Numbered from the stretch's first letter, positions 8,063 through 15,786 are shown. The stretch: 64,000 nucleotides of DNA from 2-02-FULL-55-14 sp964534125 (GCA_964534125.1 CAZHOJ010000001.1:372001-436000), one strand, 5' to 3'. Numbers and translations: made by a program. The notes: generated from the letters alone by a model not told the origin.

Positions 8063-8923
8063 ATGTTCCCCTTTGTGTATGGCTTCGAATGGACCACAGG
8101 CACGATGGTCTTTCTGGGCGCCTTCTTCACTGTTCTGCTCATCATCGCCACGGCGGTCGCCACCAGCACGGCCCGTACACTGCGATCGGTCCGACAGGGT
8201 ATCGCGGAAGCGATGCACTGGAAGGAGAGCTTTTCGCTCATGCCCGCCGCAGCTCGCCGATGCCGTCATGACCTCCTCGGCACCGTCCACAACCGCGTCT
8301 GCGCCAACGCGTTCTGCTGCGAGACCTGTCCGGAGCACCGGATGTACCGGTCCCGTGAAGCATCCCGGAAACTACTGCCCGAGGACCGGTTCTATTCTAT
8401 GGGGGGATTCTACCTCCCCCGGGACCGCTACTACGACCGGGGCCATACCTGGGTGTTCCCGCTCGACGACGGAACGTACAGGATCGGTATGGATGATTTC
8501 GCGCGAAGGATGTTTCCTGCCATACCGGAAGTTGCGCTCCCCGAGAAAGGGACGAAACTCGCAAGGGGGAGCGTGGCCTTCACGCTCACAGCGGGTGGTT
8601 CAGCGGTGAAGGTGCGGAGCCCGCTGGGCGGTACTGTGATCGATCGCGGGGATTTCTGGGATGGCTGGCTGCTGCACATCCGCCCGGAGAAGGGCACACG
8701 CACAGAGCATCTCCTGCGCGGAGATGAGATCAGGTGCTGGCTCAGGGATCAGATGGAATACCTGCAATGGCTCGTCGCAGGCAGGTCAGAACAGTCCGTT
8801 CTGGCGGACGGAGGCGTCCCGGTCGAGAATTTTGCCGACGCTGCACCGACAGCATCGTGGCCGGATATCAGGCGAGCGCTCCTGCTCGACCCTTCGATGG
8901 ATGCGGGATCCGGTACTTCTTGA
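8063..8923 (+). CDS. Membrane-anchored GcvH-like protein with N-terminal Cys cluster
   Basis: 286 aa. One helix at residues about 12-37 (MVFLGAFFTVLLIIATAVAT), then a Cys group C67-x12-C80-x4-C85-C86-x2-C89 typical of a GcvH-like subfamily linked to redox genes. An H-protein-like beta domain follows at residues about 110-225 (YDRGHTWVFPLDDG, YRIGMDDFARR, VKVRSPLGGTVID). The Lys in AVKVRSP sits near, but not clearly at, the lipoylation position; whether it is modified cannot be told by eye. It is the last gene of the operon, and its final 56 bases overlap the 3' end of the opposite-strand regulator gene. It is a paralog by domain of the protein at 2440-3408, so the operon is bracketed by H-like proteins. 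Confidence 0.8.
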   Translation: MFPFVYGFEWTTGTMVFLGAFFTVLLIIATAVATSTARTLRSVRQGIAEAMHWKESFSLMPAAARRCRHDLLGTVHNRVCANAFCCETCPEHRMYRSREASRKLLPEDRFYSMGGFYLPRDRYYDRGHTWVFPLDDGTYRIGMDDFARRMFPAIPEVALPEKGTKLARGSVAFTLTAGGSAVKVRSPLGGTVIDRGDFWDGWLLHIRPEKGTRTEHLLRGDEIRCWLRDQMEYLQWLVAGRSEQSVLADGGVPVENFADAAPTASWPDIRRALLLDPSMDAGSGTS

Positions 8924-10256
8924 GTTTGTCGTAGAGGGTCGACCGGTCGATACCGAGTATCCCGGCCGATTCCTTGATATTGCCCTGGGTCCGCTCGAGG
9001 ACCGATACGATCGCAGCCCGCTCGAGGTCCTGGAGGTTCATGTTCGTCGGGATGACAAGATCCTGATGTCCCTTCTGTCCGTCCCCGAGGAACGCAAGGT
9101 CCTCTTCCGTCAGCACCCGCGTGCGGCATGTGACGATGCCCCGCTCGAGCGCGTTCTCCAGTTCGCGGACATTCCCCGGCCAGTTGTAGTCGAGAAGCAG
9201 CTTCATCGCTCCCTCGGTCAGCTCTGCCACTTCCTTCCCCAGCTCATGAGAGAGGCGTTCGATGAAGGTCTGGACGAGCAACGGAATATCCTCCCGGCGA
9301 TCGCGTAGCGGCGGGATGATGATGTTGATCACGTTCAACCTGTAGTACAGGTCATCACGGAACGTCCCCGCCTTCACTGCATCGAGCAGGTTCTTGTTCG
9401 TTGCGGCGATCACACGCACATCGACCGTCAGGTCCTCGGTCCCGCCGACACGCGAGAAGGTCTTTTCCTGGAGGATCCGCAGCAGGTCGAGCTGAAGTTT
9501 GGGCGGGATATCCCCGATCTCGTCCAGGAAGATGGTGCCCCCGTTCGCGACCTCGAACTTGCCCTTCTTCTGCGCGATGGCGCCTGTGAACGATCCCTTC
9601 TCGTGCCCGAACAGCTCCGATTCGAGGAGTGTTTCCGCCAACGCAGCGCAGGAGACACAGACGAAAGGCTTCGACGCCCTGTCGCCCGAATAGTGGATGG
9701 CCCTCGCAATGACCTCCTTGCCGGTCCCGCTCTCTCCCTGTATGAGCACCGTGCTCCGAAGACTGGCGACATCCCTCACCAGCTGGAAGATATCCTGCAT
9801 GCGCGGATTCTTGCTGACGATGTCCATAAGGTGATACTGTCTGCTCAGCTTCTTCTTCAGGATGAGGTTCTCCCGCTCAAGGCTCTTCACTTTGATGATG
9901 CGCTCGACGAGCAGCGAGATCTCTTCCGGGCTGCAGGGCTTTACGATGTACTCGTATGCCCCCTCCTTCATCGCGATGATGGCCGTATCGACCGTCGCGT
10001 ATGCCGTGATGATGATGACCACTGCCTGCGGACGGATCTTACGGATCTCGAGCATCGTCTGGATGCCGTCGATGCCTTCGGGCATCTTGAGATCGACGAA
10101 GCAGATGTGAAGTTCCTTTTCCCTGGCGAGATCGATCGCTTCCTGGCCCGATGCGGCGGTCTGGACGGAGTACCCGTCCTCCCGCAGCCAGGCCGCCATC
10201 GAATCGCGCATGATGTCCTCATCGTCGACCACCAGGATCGACCATTGCCGTTTCAT
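8868..10256 (-). CDS. NtrC-family sigma-54 response regulator
   Basis: 462 aa. Receiver domain 1-120 with acidic pocket DDE (11-13), phosphoacceptor D55 (FVDLKMP) and a K in YIVKP. AAA+ domain about 148-380 with Walker A GESGTGKE, the sigma-54 loop ESELFGHEKGSFTGA (a GSFTGA variant of GAFTGA) and Walker B GGTIFLDEIGD. A Fis-type helix-turn-helix lies at the C-terminus (NIKESAGILGIDRSTLYDKL). All catalytic elements look intact. It is the last gene of an operon with the kinase at 10830-12464 and the archaemetzincin between them (four-base gap). The adjacent redox operon has a sigma-54 promoter at 2028-2043, so it most likely activates that operon. Its 3' end overlaps the convergent gene by 56 bases. 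Confidence 0.92.
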   Translation of the reverse strand: MKRQWSILVVDDEDIMRDSMAAWLREDGYSVQTAASGQEAIDLAREKELHICFVDLKMPEGIDGIQTMLEIRKIRPQAVVIIITAYATVDTAIIAMKEGAYEYIVKPCSPEEISLLVERIIKVKSLERENLILKKKLSRQYHLMDIVSKNPRMQDIFQLVRDVASLRSTVLIQGESGTGKEVIARAIHYSGDRASKPFVCVSCAALAETLLESELFGHEKGSFTGAIAQKKGKFEVANGGTIFLDEIGDIPPKLQLDLLRILQEKTFSRVGGTEDLTVDVRVIAATNKNLLDAVKAGTFRDDLYYRLNVINIIIPPLRDRREDIPLLVQTFIERLSHELGKEVAELTEGAMKLLLDYNWPGNVRELENALERGIVTCRTRVLTEEDLAFLGDGQKGHQDLVIPTNMNLQDLERAAIVSVLERTQGNIKESAGILGIDRSTLYDKLKKYRIPHPSKGRAGALA

Positions 10257-10260
10257 GACC

Positions 10261-10833
10261 CTATCCTCCTCTCAGCCGTTCCAAAGGCCCGCTGAGATGA
10301 TGTTTCGACCATTCCTCCGCCAGGATGGCGCAGGAGCGGCATAGTTGTTCTCCCTTGATGTCGAGCTGCTCCACGGTCGTCGATACAGCCATCGCGCAGA
10401 CGGGATCGCCGCAATGCACCAGGCCCATGCTGTGGCCCAGCTCGTGCACGACCTCTTTCCGCACCCGCTGGTGGAGCACAGCGTCGTTCTGTGGAAGCTC
10501 GTAATACTCCTGCCGCAGGCGCGCGAGCGACACGAGCGCAGCCCGCCCCTCCAGCTGGGCGAGGCCGAACACGTATCGGAGCATCGGGATGAAGATATCG
10601 CACTCCGCAATGCCTACGACCCTGAACGCATCTGTCGACGCATCCTCCGCGAGGGACCGGAGAATGAGCACCGCATCGTACTGGTCCCTCGAGCCATTGA
10701 ACGCGAACGCGGGCCATTCCCGTGACGCCGGATGGCCGACCGTCAGCCCGAGGTTGCGGCGGATGCTCTCACCGGCCGCCCGGAGCACATGCGGCTCTAT
10801 GGTTCCAAGGGCCAGGACCGCAACATCGCTCAC
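10261..10833 (-). CDS. amzA: Archaemetzincin-type zinc metalloprotease (peptidase M54)
   Basis: 190 aa. The zinc signature is complete: H130-E131-x2-H134-x2-G137-x2-H140 followed by C141, C146, M148 and the pair C165/C168. This matches the archaemetzincin pattern of a catalytic zinc plus a structural four-Cys zinc. Length is typical of the family. No signal peptide is present, so it is cytoplasmic. Bacterial archaemetzincins are patchily distributed and have no firm role. Here the gene overlaps the upstream kinase gene by four bases (ATGA) and ends four bases before the regulator gene, so it is locked into a two-component operon. A role in turnover of a regulator or of a redox-complex component is inference only. 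Confidence 0.88.
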   Translation of the reverse strand: MSDVAVLALGTIEPHVLRAAGESIRRNLGLTVGHPASREWPAFAFNGSRDQYDAVLILRSLAEDASTDAFRVVGIAECDIFIPMLRYVFGLAQLEGRAALVSLARLRQEYYELPQNDAVLHQRVRKEVVHELGHSMGLVHCGDPVCAMAVSTTVEQLDIKGEQLCRSCAILAEEWSKHHLSGPLERLRGG

Positions 10834-12464
10834 GCTGTCTGTCCGTCAGGCGGACCGGCTGTCTCTGATGTGCCCTTCCCGAACGGGAAGTTCACCGTGA
10901 AGACCGTCCCCTTCCCTCGCTCGCTCTCCACGCTTATGATGCCTCCGTGCGCCTCTATGATACCGTAGACGACGGCGAGACCCAGTCCGACCCCCTTCCC
11001 CTCTTCCTTCGTCGTGAAAAAGGGGTCGAAGACCTTGTCCCTGAACTCCTCCGGGATGCCCTCACCATTATCCTCCACCTGAAGCTCCACGCCAGACCCG
11101 TCCGCCATCCGCCGCGTACGGATGACGACCATGCCGTCCTCGTGTCCGGCGAGGGCTTCGGCGCCGTTCATCACAAGGTTGATGATGACCTGCTGGATCT
11201 GCGACGGATCGCACGGCACCTGGGGGAGCCCGGTGTCCAGCTCCGTCCGGAGCTCCACGTGCATCAGCTTCAGCTTGTGAGCGATGACGGTGAGCGTGCT
11301 CTCGACGATGCGATTGAGGTTCGTCGGCTCTGATCGCGGGCTGGAACGCCTCGAGAAGGCCAGCAGGTCCGTGACGATACGGCCCACCCGGGATGTCTCC
11401 TGGATGATGCGGCTGAGATATTCCTGGAACTCCTTCTCCCGGCCCGGCGGAATGCCTTTCTCCGTCATGATGCGCCGCATCAGCATCGAGAAGTTGAGCA
11501 CGCCGGAAACAGGATTATTGATCTCGTGCGCCACGCTCGCGCAGAGCTGGCCAAGGGAGACCATCCGGTCTGTCTGCACGAGCCGCTGGTTCGCCACCTT
11601 GAGTTGCTGTGTGCGCTCTTCGACCTTTGCTTCGAGCTCTTCGGTGAAGGAATTGAGTTCCCGCATGGCGCGGTTCAGCCGATCACGCATGACATTGAAG
11701 GACGCGGCGAGGTCGGCGAGCTCCGTCGTTGCCCTGAACTCGACCGGGGAGTCGAGGTGCATCTCGCTCACCTTGCGTGTCCCCTCGATAAGCGCCTGAA
11801 TGGGCTTCCCGACGAATTGACGCATGAGAACGACGATCACGAAGCTGATGAGCAGAACGCCGATGATGGTCGTGGCTATGAACTGCTCCCAGATGCTGGC
11901 AACCTCCGCGTCGACCGGCCGGGCATCCAGGGCGACATCCAATACTCCCAGAACGTGCACCTCCCGCGGGTGTGCATGGCATGCCGCCTCACTGCAGGAC
12001 GGCTCATTATAGATGGGTGTAACAAGCGCCAGGCTTCGATTGCCGTTCGATTCTGTGAACAGACGGGCCCTCGACGGCATATCGACGCGGACTAGGGGAG
12101 ATTCCGACGCATGACAGACATAACAGGCCTCGGCACGTTTGTCCACCTGCCCCGAGTCTGCCGGCTCGGTGGAGAACATGATCCGCCCCTCTTTGTTAAA
12201 GATGCGGATACGCCTGATGCCCTGCTTCAGCGCGATCGTTTGCATGATCTCGTAGGCGGAGGTACGATGGTCGGCAAGCATCGCTTGCCACGTTGCACTC
12301 GAAATGCCCCTGGAAAGCTGGTCGGCGCCGACAACGAGCGCCTCGATCATGTGCTCTTCCTGGACGCGGGCAGTGTAATAACCGGAGATACCTTCAACGA
12401 GGGCGACGACGGTCGTCAGGATGAGGATAAGGCGGGTGCTGAGGCGTTTCGGGACAAATTTCAT
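10830..12464 (-). CDS. Heme-binding sensor histidine kinase (periplasmic di-heme motif)
   Basis: 544 aa. Two membrane helices (about 12-30 and 194-214) enclose a periplasmic sensor of the DUF3365/Tll0287-like type. That domain has a CYVCH heme site (114-118) and a second CX4CH site (C157, C162, H163). HAMP region about 215-268, coiled coil, HisKA with phospho-acceptor H313 in SVAHEINNP, and a C-terminal ATPase domain with DNGEGIP, FDPFFTTKEEGKG and GLGLAVV boxes. All kinase motifs are intact. Covalent heme in the periplasm suggests sensing of redox state, oxygen or NO. It heads the operon with the archaemetzincin and the NtrC-type regulator and lies next to a cytochrome-containing complex, its presumed target. 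Confidence 0.9.
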   Translation of the reverse strand: MKFVPKRLSTRLILILTTVVALVEGISGYYTARVQEEHMIEALVVGADQLSRGISSATWQAMLADHRTSAYEIMQTIALKQGIRRIRIFNKEGRIMFSTEPADSGQVDKRAEACYVCHASESPLVRVDMPSRARLFTESNGNRSLALVTPIYNEPSCSEAACHAHPREVHVLGVLDVALDARPVDAEVASIWEQFIATTIIGVLLISFVIVVLMRQFVGKPIQALIEGTRKVSEMHLDSPVEFRATTELADLAASFNVMRDRLNRAMRELNSFTEELEAKVEERTQQLKVANQRLVQTDRMVSLGQLCASVAHEINNPVSGVLNFSMLMRRIMTEKGIPPGREKEFQEYLSRIIQETSRVGRIVTDLLAFSRRSSPRSEPTNLNRIVESTLTVIAHKLKLMHVELRTELDTGLPQVPCDPSQIQQVIINLVMNGAEALAGHEDGMVVIRTRRMADGSGVELQVEDNGEGIPEEFRDKVFDPFFTTKEEGKGVGLGLAVVYGIIEAHGGIISVESERGKGTVFTVNFPFGKGTSETAGPPDGQTA

Positions 12465-12898
12465 GCTTCATCCCTGCCGGAAAGTATGCAGGTACTGTCT
12501 GAAAATCCCCCACTTCCGTGCCACGCTTCGAAGACGAAAGCGCCTGATTCAATCGAATATCACAGCCCAGAAGTAGGAAAGAGTCGTGATTCGCAAAAAG
12601 AATGAGAAGAGCGTAGACCTTGGGCAGACGTGAGAAGAAGATTCGGGGAAGATTGAATCCGAAATGACGAGCTTACACAGAGGAACACGGAGAAAGACGG
12701 AGGGCCACGGGGCGGAGAGGACGCTGATTCTCATCCATGGCATTCTGAGACCGGTAGGTAAGGAGTGATCCGAAGGAGAAAACCTGCGAAGGGGCTCACG
12801 GAACTGTATGTGCAGTGACGGGAACAAGCAAGAACGACTCTTCTCCGTGGCATACCGTGGTCCTCGGAGGCTCTCCGTGTCTGCTTCTACGGTGGGGT
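12465..12898. other. Intergenic region rich in CACGGAG/CACAGAG-like units
   Basis: 434 bases without a credible gene. It carries low-complexity text made of units such as CACAGAGGAACACGGAG (about 12676-12692) and the related CTCCGTGGCAT, GGCTCTCCGTGTCTGC on the other strand near 12843-12885. The two stretches are loosely complementary and could pair. A small open frame on the minus strand (12549-12827) only translates this repeat text. The promoter of the kinase operon must lie near 12465-12550. Confidence 0.6.
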
Positions 12899-14731
12899 TT
12901 ACTCATCCTTCATCCGGGACCTGCCAGACAATGGATGGGGATCGTTCTCGAACAGATCAAGGATGAGCACCTCATTCTTACCTTTACGCAGCCATGGACC
13001 GGGCACATACAACCGTTGCTGAGGGCCTCTGTTCCAGTACCGACCGATGTTCTGACCATTCACCCAGACGACGCCCTTCGACCATGCGAACATATCCAGA
13101 AATGTATCGGCGGTGTCCTGGAGCGTGAAAGTTCCTGCAAAGAACCGCGGGCCGTATTGCTGCGCATCCTCCCCCTTCTTCAATTGTTTGTGCTCCTCAG
13201 GACGAAGCCTTATCTGGAAGACCTCCCAATCCATGAGTGTCACGCCCTTCAGGGTCACCCTCTCCGTGATACCTTTTCGGTCTTTCAGGTACTGACCGAA
13301 GTTCACCCTCCCCATCGCTTCGACAAGGATGTCGAGAACGGGTTCCTCTTCTTCAGACCGAGGGAGTGTGATGCTCGTTTCCCCCTTCGTTCGGTCGAGC
13401 GTGCCGATGAGCCGGCCATCGAGGTACACAAGCGCAAAGTCGTGCGGTTCTGTGACGGTCAGCTTGCCCTCCCGAGGTCCGACAAGCTTCGTGCGGTAGA
13501 GGATGAATCCGTAATCCTGTCCCAGCTCTTCCATGCTGCGCGGCTGCGGCAATCCCAGCGGGAGACCGAGAGAGGAAAACAAATCGGCAGCGTGCTCAAC
13601 TTGTATCTCCGGTATCTCCATCGCCTTCACCGGCCAGGGGGCACTCGGCATCATCGTTCCCGGCGGCTGATGATCCTTCAGGACGTCCCGAAACGAGAGG
13701 TACTTCGCCGTGGGATTTCCCATCTCGTTCAGAGGTGCATCGTAATCATACGAGGTCACATCCGGTTCGTAGGCGGAGCCGAAGTTCGCACCGGCCATCC
13801 ATCCGAAGTTCGTCCCGCCATGGAACATGTACAGATTGAACGACTTCCCGTTCTCCACCATCCAGCGAAGCTCTTCGGTCTGGGCAGCAGTGTTCGAACC
13901 GCCCCACGCGGAATCGCCCCAATGCGTGAACCAACCGCACCAGTATTCGCCGGTCATGTGAGGGATGTCTTCCCGGAACGACTCCAGCGCCTCGAACGCC
14001 TGCTGAGGCCGTCCGCCGAAGTTCACCACCGGAAGGACATCGGGGAGCGTTCCGGATTCGAGAAGGTATGCAGCAGGCCCATCGGACGTGAAGAAAGGCA
14101 CGACAAATCCTGCCTTCCGCAGCCCCTGCTCCAGAGAGACGAGGTACCTCTTGTCGTTCGCATAGCTGCCGTATTCGTTCTCCACCTGGACCATAATGAC
14201 CGGACCGGCGCTGTCGATCTGAAGGGGTGCCAGCTCCTTGCCCAGACGTTCGAGATACCGTAAGGCGGGATTGAGGAATCGCGGGTCACTCGATCGGAGC
14301 GCGATGTCCCTGTCCCGCAGGAGCCATGAGGGAAGCCCGCCCAGGTCCCATTCCGAGCACACATATGGACCTGGCCTGATGATGACCCACAATCCAACCT
14401 CCTGGGCTGTCCGAACGAACCCGGCCACATCCAGATTGCCCGAAAAATTGAACTGGTTCGGCAGGGGTTCGTGCAGGTTCCAGAAGATGTAGGTGCAGAT
14501 GGTGTTCAGCCCCATGGCTTTGGCCTTCTGGAGCCGGTCGCGCCAGTATTCGCGGGGAATGCGGGGGTAGTGAAGCTCTCCGGAGAAGACCTGGAATTCC
14601 TGTCCGTTCAGGAGGAATGCGCCATCCGATATCCCGAATGTCCCTCCCTCCCGCTCCTCCTCCTGCGCAGCCAGGAGTGTGCCGAGAAGGAAGATGAGCA
14701 TGATGACGAAAGACCCGCGTACTCGTTTCAT
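12899..14731 (-). CDS. Secreted GH35 beta-galactosidase
   Basis: 610 aa. I start at the ATG at 14731, which begins a clean signal peptide (MKRVRGSFVIMLIFLLGTLL, AAQ); an upstream extension of 17 codons would bury it. The TIM-barrel part carries family motifs: FSGELHYPRIP, CTYIFWNLHEP, RPGPYVCSEWDLGG, the acid/base glutamate E186 in ENEYGSY and the nucleophile E262 in TGEYWCGWF. C-terminal beta-sandwich (jelly-roll) domains follow. It should release terminal beta-galactose from glycans in the periplasm or outside the cell. The gene stands alone between a signalling operon and a tRNA locus, with no transport partners nearby. Confidence 0.93.
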   Translation of the reverse strand: MKRVRGSFVIMLIFLLGTLLAAQEEEREGGTFGISDGAFLLNGQEFQVFSGELHYPRIPREYWRDRLQKAKAMGLNTICTYIFWNLHEPLPNQFNFSGNLDVAGFVRTAQEVGLWVIIRPGPYVCSEWDLGGLPSWLLRDRDIALRSSDPRFLNPALRYLERLGKELAPLQIDSAGPVIMVQVENEYGSYANDKRYLVSLEQGLRKAGFVVPFFTSDGPAAYLLESGTLPDVLPVVNFGGRPQQAFEALESFREDIPHMTGEYWCGWFTHWGDSAWGGSNTAAQTEELRWMVENGKSFNLYMFHGGTNFGWMAGANFGSAYEPDVTSYDYDAPLNEMGNPTAKYLSFRDVLKDHQPPGTMMPSAPWPVKAMEIPEIQVEHAADLFSSLGLPLGLPQPRSMEELGQDYGFILYRTKLVGPREGKLTVTEPHDFALVYLDGRLIGTLDRTKGETSITLPRSEEEEPVLDILVEAMGRVNFGQYLKDRKGITERVTLKGVTLMDWEVFQIRLRPEEHKQLKKGEDAQQYGPRFFAGTFTLQDTADTFLDMFAWSKGVVWVNGQNIGRYWNRGPQQRLYVPGPWLRKGKNEVLILDLFENDPHPLSGRSRMKDE

Positions 14732-14839
14732 ACTTATCTCATCCATTGTCCAAGAGTAATCAATGTCATGATAACATTCCAAGGGGGGAATTGGAATGAA
14801 GGGAAGGATGAAAATGACGGCCCCCTATGTAATTCCGTC

Positions 14840-14868
14840 TTGTAGAAAAAACGAAATACCGCTATATT
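14840..14868 (+). promoter_or_regulatory. Candidate promoter of the tRNA-Arg(ACG) locus
   Basis: TTGTAG (14840-14845), 17-base spacer, TATATT (14863-14868) in the context CCGCTATATTCAG. The same GCTATATT element recurs at 27731-27738 before the second tRNA-Arg locus and at 55975-55982 before the MFS gene. The -35 match is weak; the -10 match is good. Confidence 0.45.
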
Positions 14869-14883
14869 CAGAGTCTTGGTAAA

Positions 14884-15016
14884 TCACCCTTCGACCGGGA
14901 GCGCTTGCACGGTCCCTCGCTCAGGGTGACGATGGGGCAAACTAGAGCAACTTTGCACCCGTAGCTCAATCGCCAAAACGGCTGCGAGCGAAGTGTGCGA
15001 GCAGTTGCCGTTTTGC
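14884..15016 (+). repeat. Repeat unit: TCACCC hairpin plus partial tRNA-Arg copy interrupted by a hairpin
   Basis: Starts with an inverted pair TCACCCT (14884-14890) / AGGGTGA (14923-14929). Then comes a copy of the tRNA 5' end, GCACCCGTAGCTCAAT (14955-14970), broken inside the D-loop by a second hairpin with arms CAAAACGGC (14974-14982) / GCCGTTTTG (15007-15015). The true tRNA gene begins exactly 100 bases after the partial copy. A related unit lies at 27784-27926 before the other tRNA-Arg. A small hairpin CCCGCC-GCAA-GGCGGG follows at about 15021-15036. Confidence 0.75.
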
Positions 15017-15054
15017 GCGTCCCGCCGCAAGGCGGGATCAGCAACACCAGATTT

Positions 15055-15128
15055 GCACCCGTAGCTCAATTGGATAGAGCATCTGACTACGGATCAGAAG
15101 GTTTGGGGTTCGAATCCCTACGGGTGCA
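15055..15128 (+). tRNA. tRNA-Arg (anticodon ACG)
   Basis: Folds as a full cloverleaf: acceptor GCACCCG/CGGGTGC, D-stem GCTC/GAGC, anticodon stem TCTGA/TCAGA around loop CTACGGA (anticodon ACG), five-base variable loop, T-stem with loop TTCGAAT, discriminator A at 15128. CCA is not encoded. The A34 needs deamination to inosine by TadA, whose gene is at 28981-29448. A hairpin (15131-15164: GATGCG-x3-CCCGCC-loop-GGCGGG-x3-CGCATC) follows directly but lacks a T-run. Confidence 0.97.
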
Positions 15129-15209
15129 CAGATGCGGGTCCCGCCTTACGGCGGGATTCGCATCTTAGGGACGAAGCTAACACACGACGCTGGCTCCGGT
15201 CAAAATGGA

Positions 15210-15285
15210 GTTTGGGGTTCCCCGCCCGAACGACTGAACGTGAGCGTGCGAACGTTCGGTCGGGCGGGGAATCCCTACGGGTGCA
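15210..15285 (+). repeat. Partial tRNA-Arg 3' copy interrupted by a long hairpin
   Basis: GTTTGGGGTT (15210-15219) and AATCCCTACGGGTGCA (15270-15285) reproduce the T-arm and acceptor 3' half of the tRNA-Arg just upstream. Between them is an inverted repeat with arms CCCCGCCCG (15220-15228) / CGGGCGGGG (15261-15269) and inner AACG/CGTT. The hairpin has replaced the CG of the T-loop. The copy cannot form a functional tRNA. Confidence 0.8.
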
Positions 15286-15393
15286 CGAAACAAGGAACAT
15301 CGTAGAGCGAAAAAGGAATACGCAGTGCGAGTCAGGTAGGCCTCCGATTGGTGGCCGATCTTGAATTCGGGATAGAATGTTTGGGATGAGCGG

Positions 15394-15422
15394 CCCGGAG
15401 AGAATCCGGGCTTCTTCTTTTC
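15394..15422 (+). terminator. Rho-independent terminator, copy 1
   Basis: Stem CCCGGA (15394-15399) / TCCGGG (15405-15410), loop of five, followed by CTTCTTCTTTTC. Oriented with the tRNA. Confidence 0.75.
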
Positions 15423-15590
15423 AAGGAAATCGAATCCCTACCTGACCACCGAAGCCCGTGAGGGCGCAGGTGGTCGGGTGCACGAAACAAGGAACATCGT
15501 AGAGCGAAAAAGGAATACGCAGTGCGAGTCAGGTAGGCCTCCGATTGGTGGCCGATCTTGAATTCGGGATAGAATGTTTGGGATGAGCGG

Positions 15591-15619
15591 CCCGGAGAGA
15601 ATCCGGGCTTCTTCTTTTC
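15591..15619 (+). terminator. Rho-independent terminator, copy 2
   Basis: Same sequence as the preceding terminator, 197 bases further on, inside the second tandem unit. Confidence 0.75.
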
Positions 15620-15786
15620 AAGGAAATCGAATCCCTACCTGACCACCGAAGCCCGTGAGGGCGCAGGTGGTCGGGTGCACGAAACAAGGAATATCGTAGA
15701 ACGAAAAGGGAATCAGTGGTGTCAGTCAGAACGGCCTTCGATCGGTGGCCGTTCCTGCAATCGGGATAGAAGTTTGGAGGTACGCT

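Larger units (their letters stand above)
15281..15674 (+). repeat. Perfect tandem duplication, 2 x 197 bp, with a diverged third copy
   Basis: Copies at 15281-15477 and 15478-15674 appear identical base for base; a third copy from 15675 to about 15820 is diverged but keeps the landmarks. Each unit has, in order: the end of the tRNA acceptor (GTGCA), CGAAACAAGGAACATCGTAG or similar, a small GGCC...GGCC hairpin, a GATAGAA element, a rho-independent terminator, and (copies 1 and 2) a tRNA fragment CGAATCCCTAC...GGGTGCA split by a hairpin GACCACC/GGTGGTC (for copy 1: 15444-15450 and 15469-15475). The exact identity implies recent duplication. Confidence 0.9.

Noticed and set aside
12507..12523. 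TGGCACG on the minus strand before the kinase operon, as a second sigma-54 promoter
   Set aside because: The -24 box is perfect but the -12 position reads GG rather than GC, so the match fails at an invariant base.
12549..12827. 92-codon minus-strand frame between the kinase and GH35 genes
   Set aside because: Its sequence is a translation of CACGGAG-type repeat text; no start site or family.
12815..14263. Long open frame on the plus strand (482 codons)
   Set aside because: It is antisense to the GH35 gene, whose motifs are intact; the translation is Arg/His-rich and shows no family features. High G+C creates such shadows.
15281..15674. Tandem repeats as a CRISPR array
   Set aside because: Only two identical 197-base copies without unique spacers; they carry tRNA ends and terminators.
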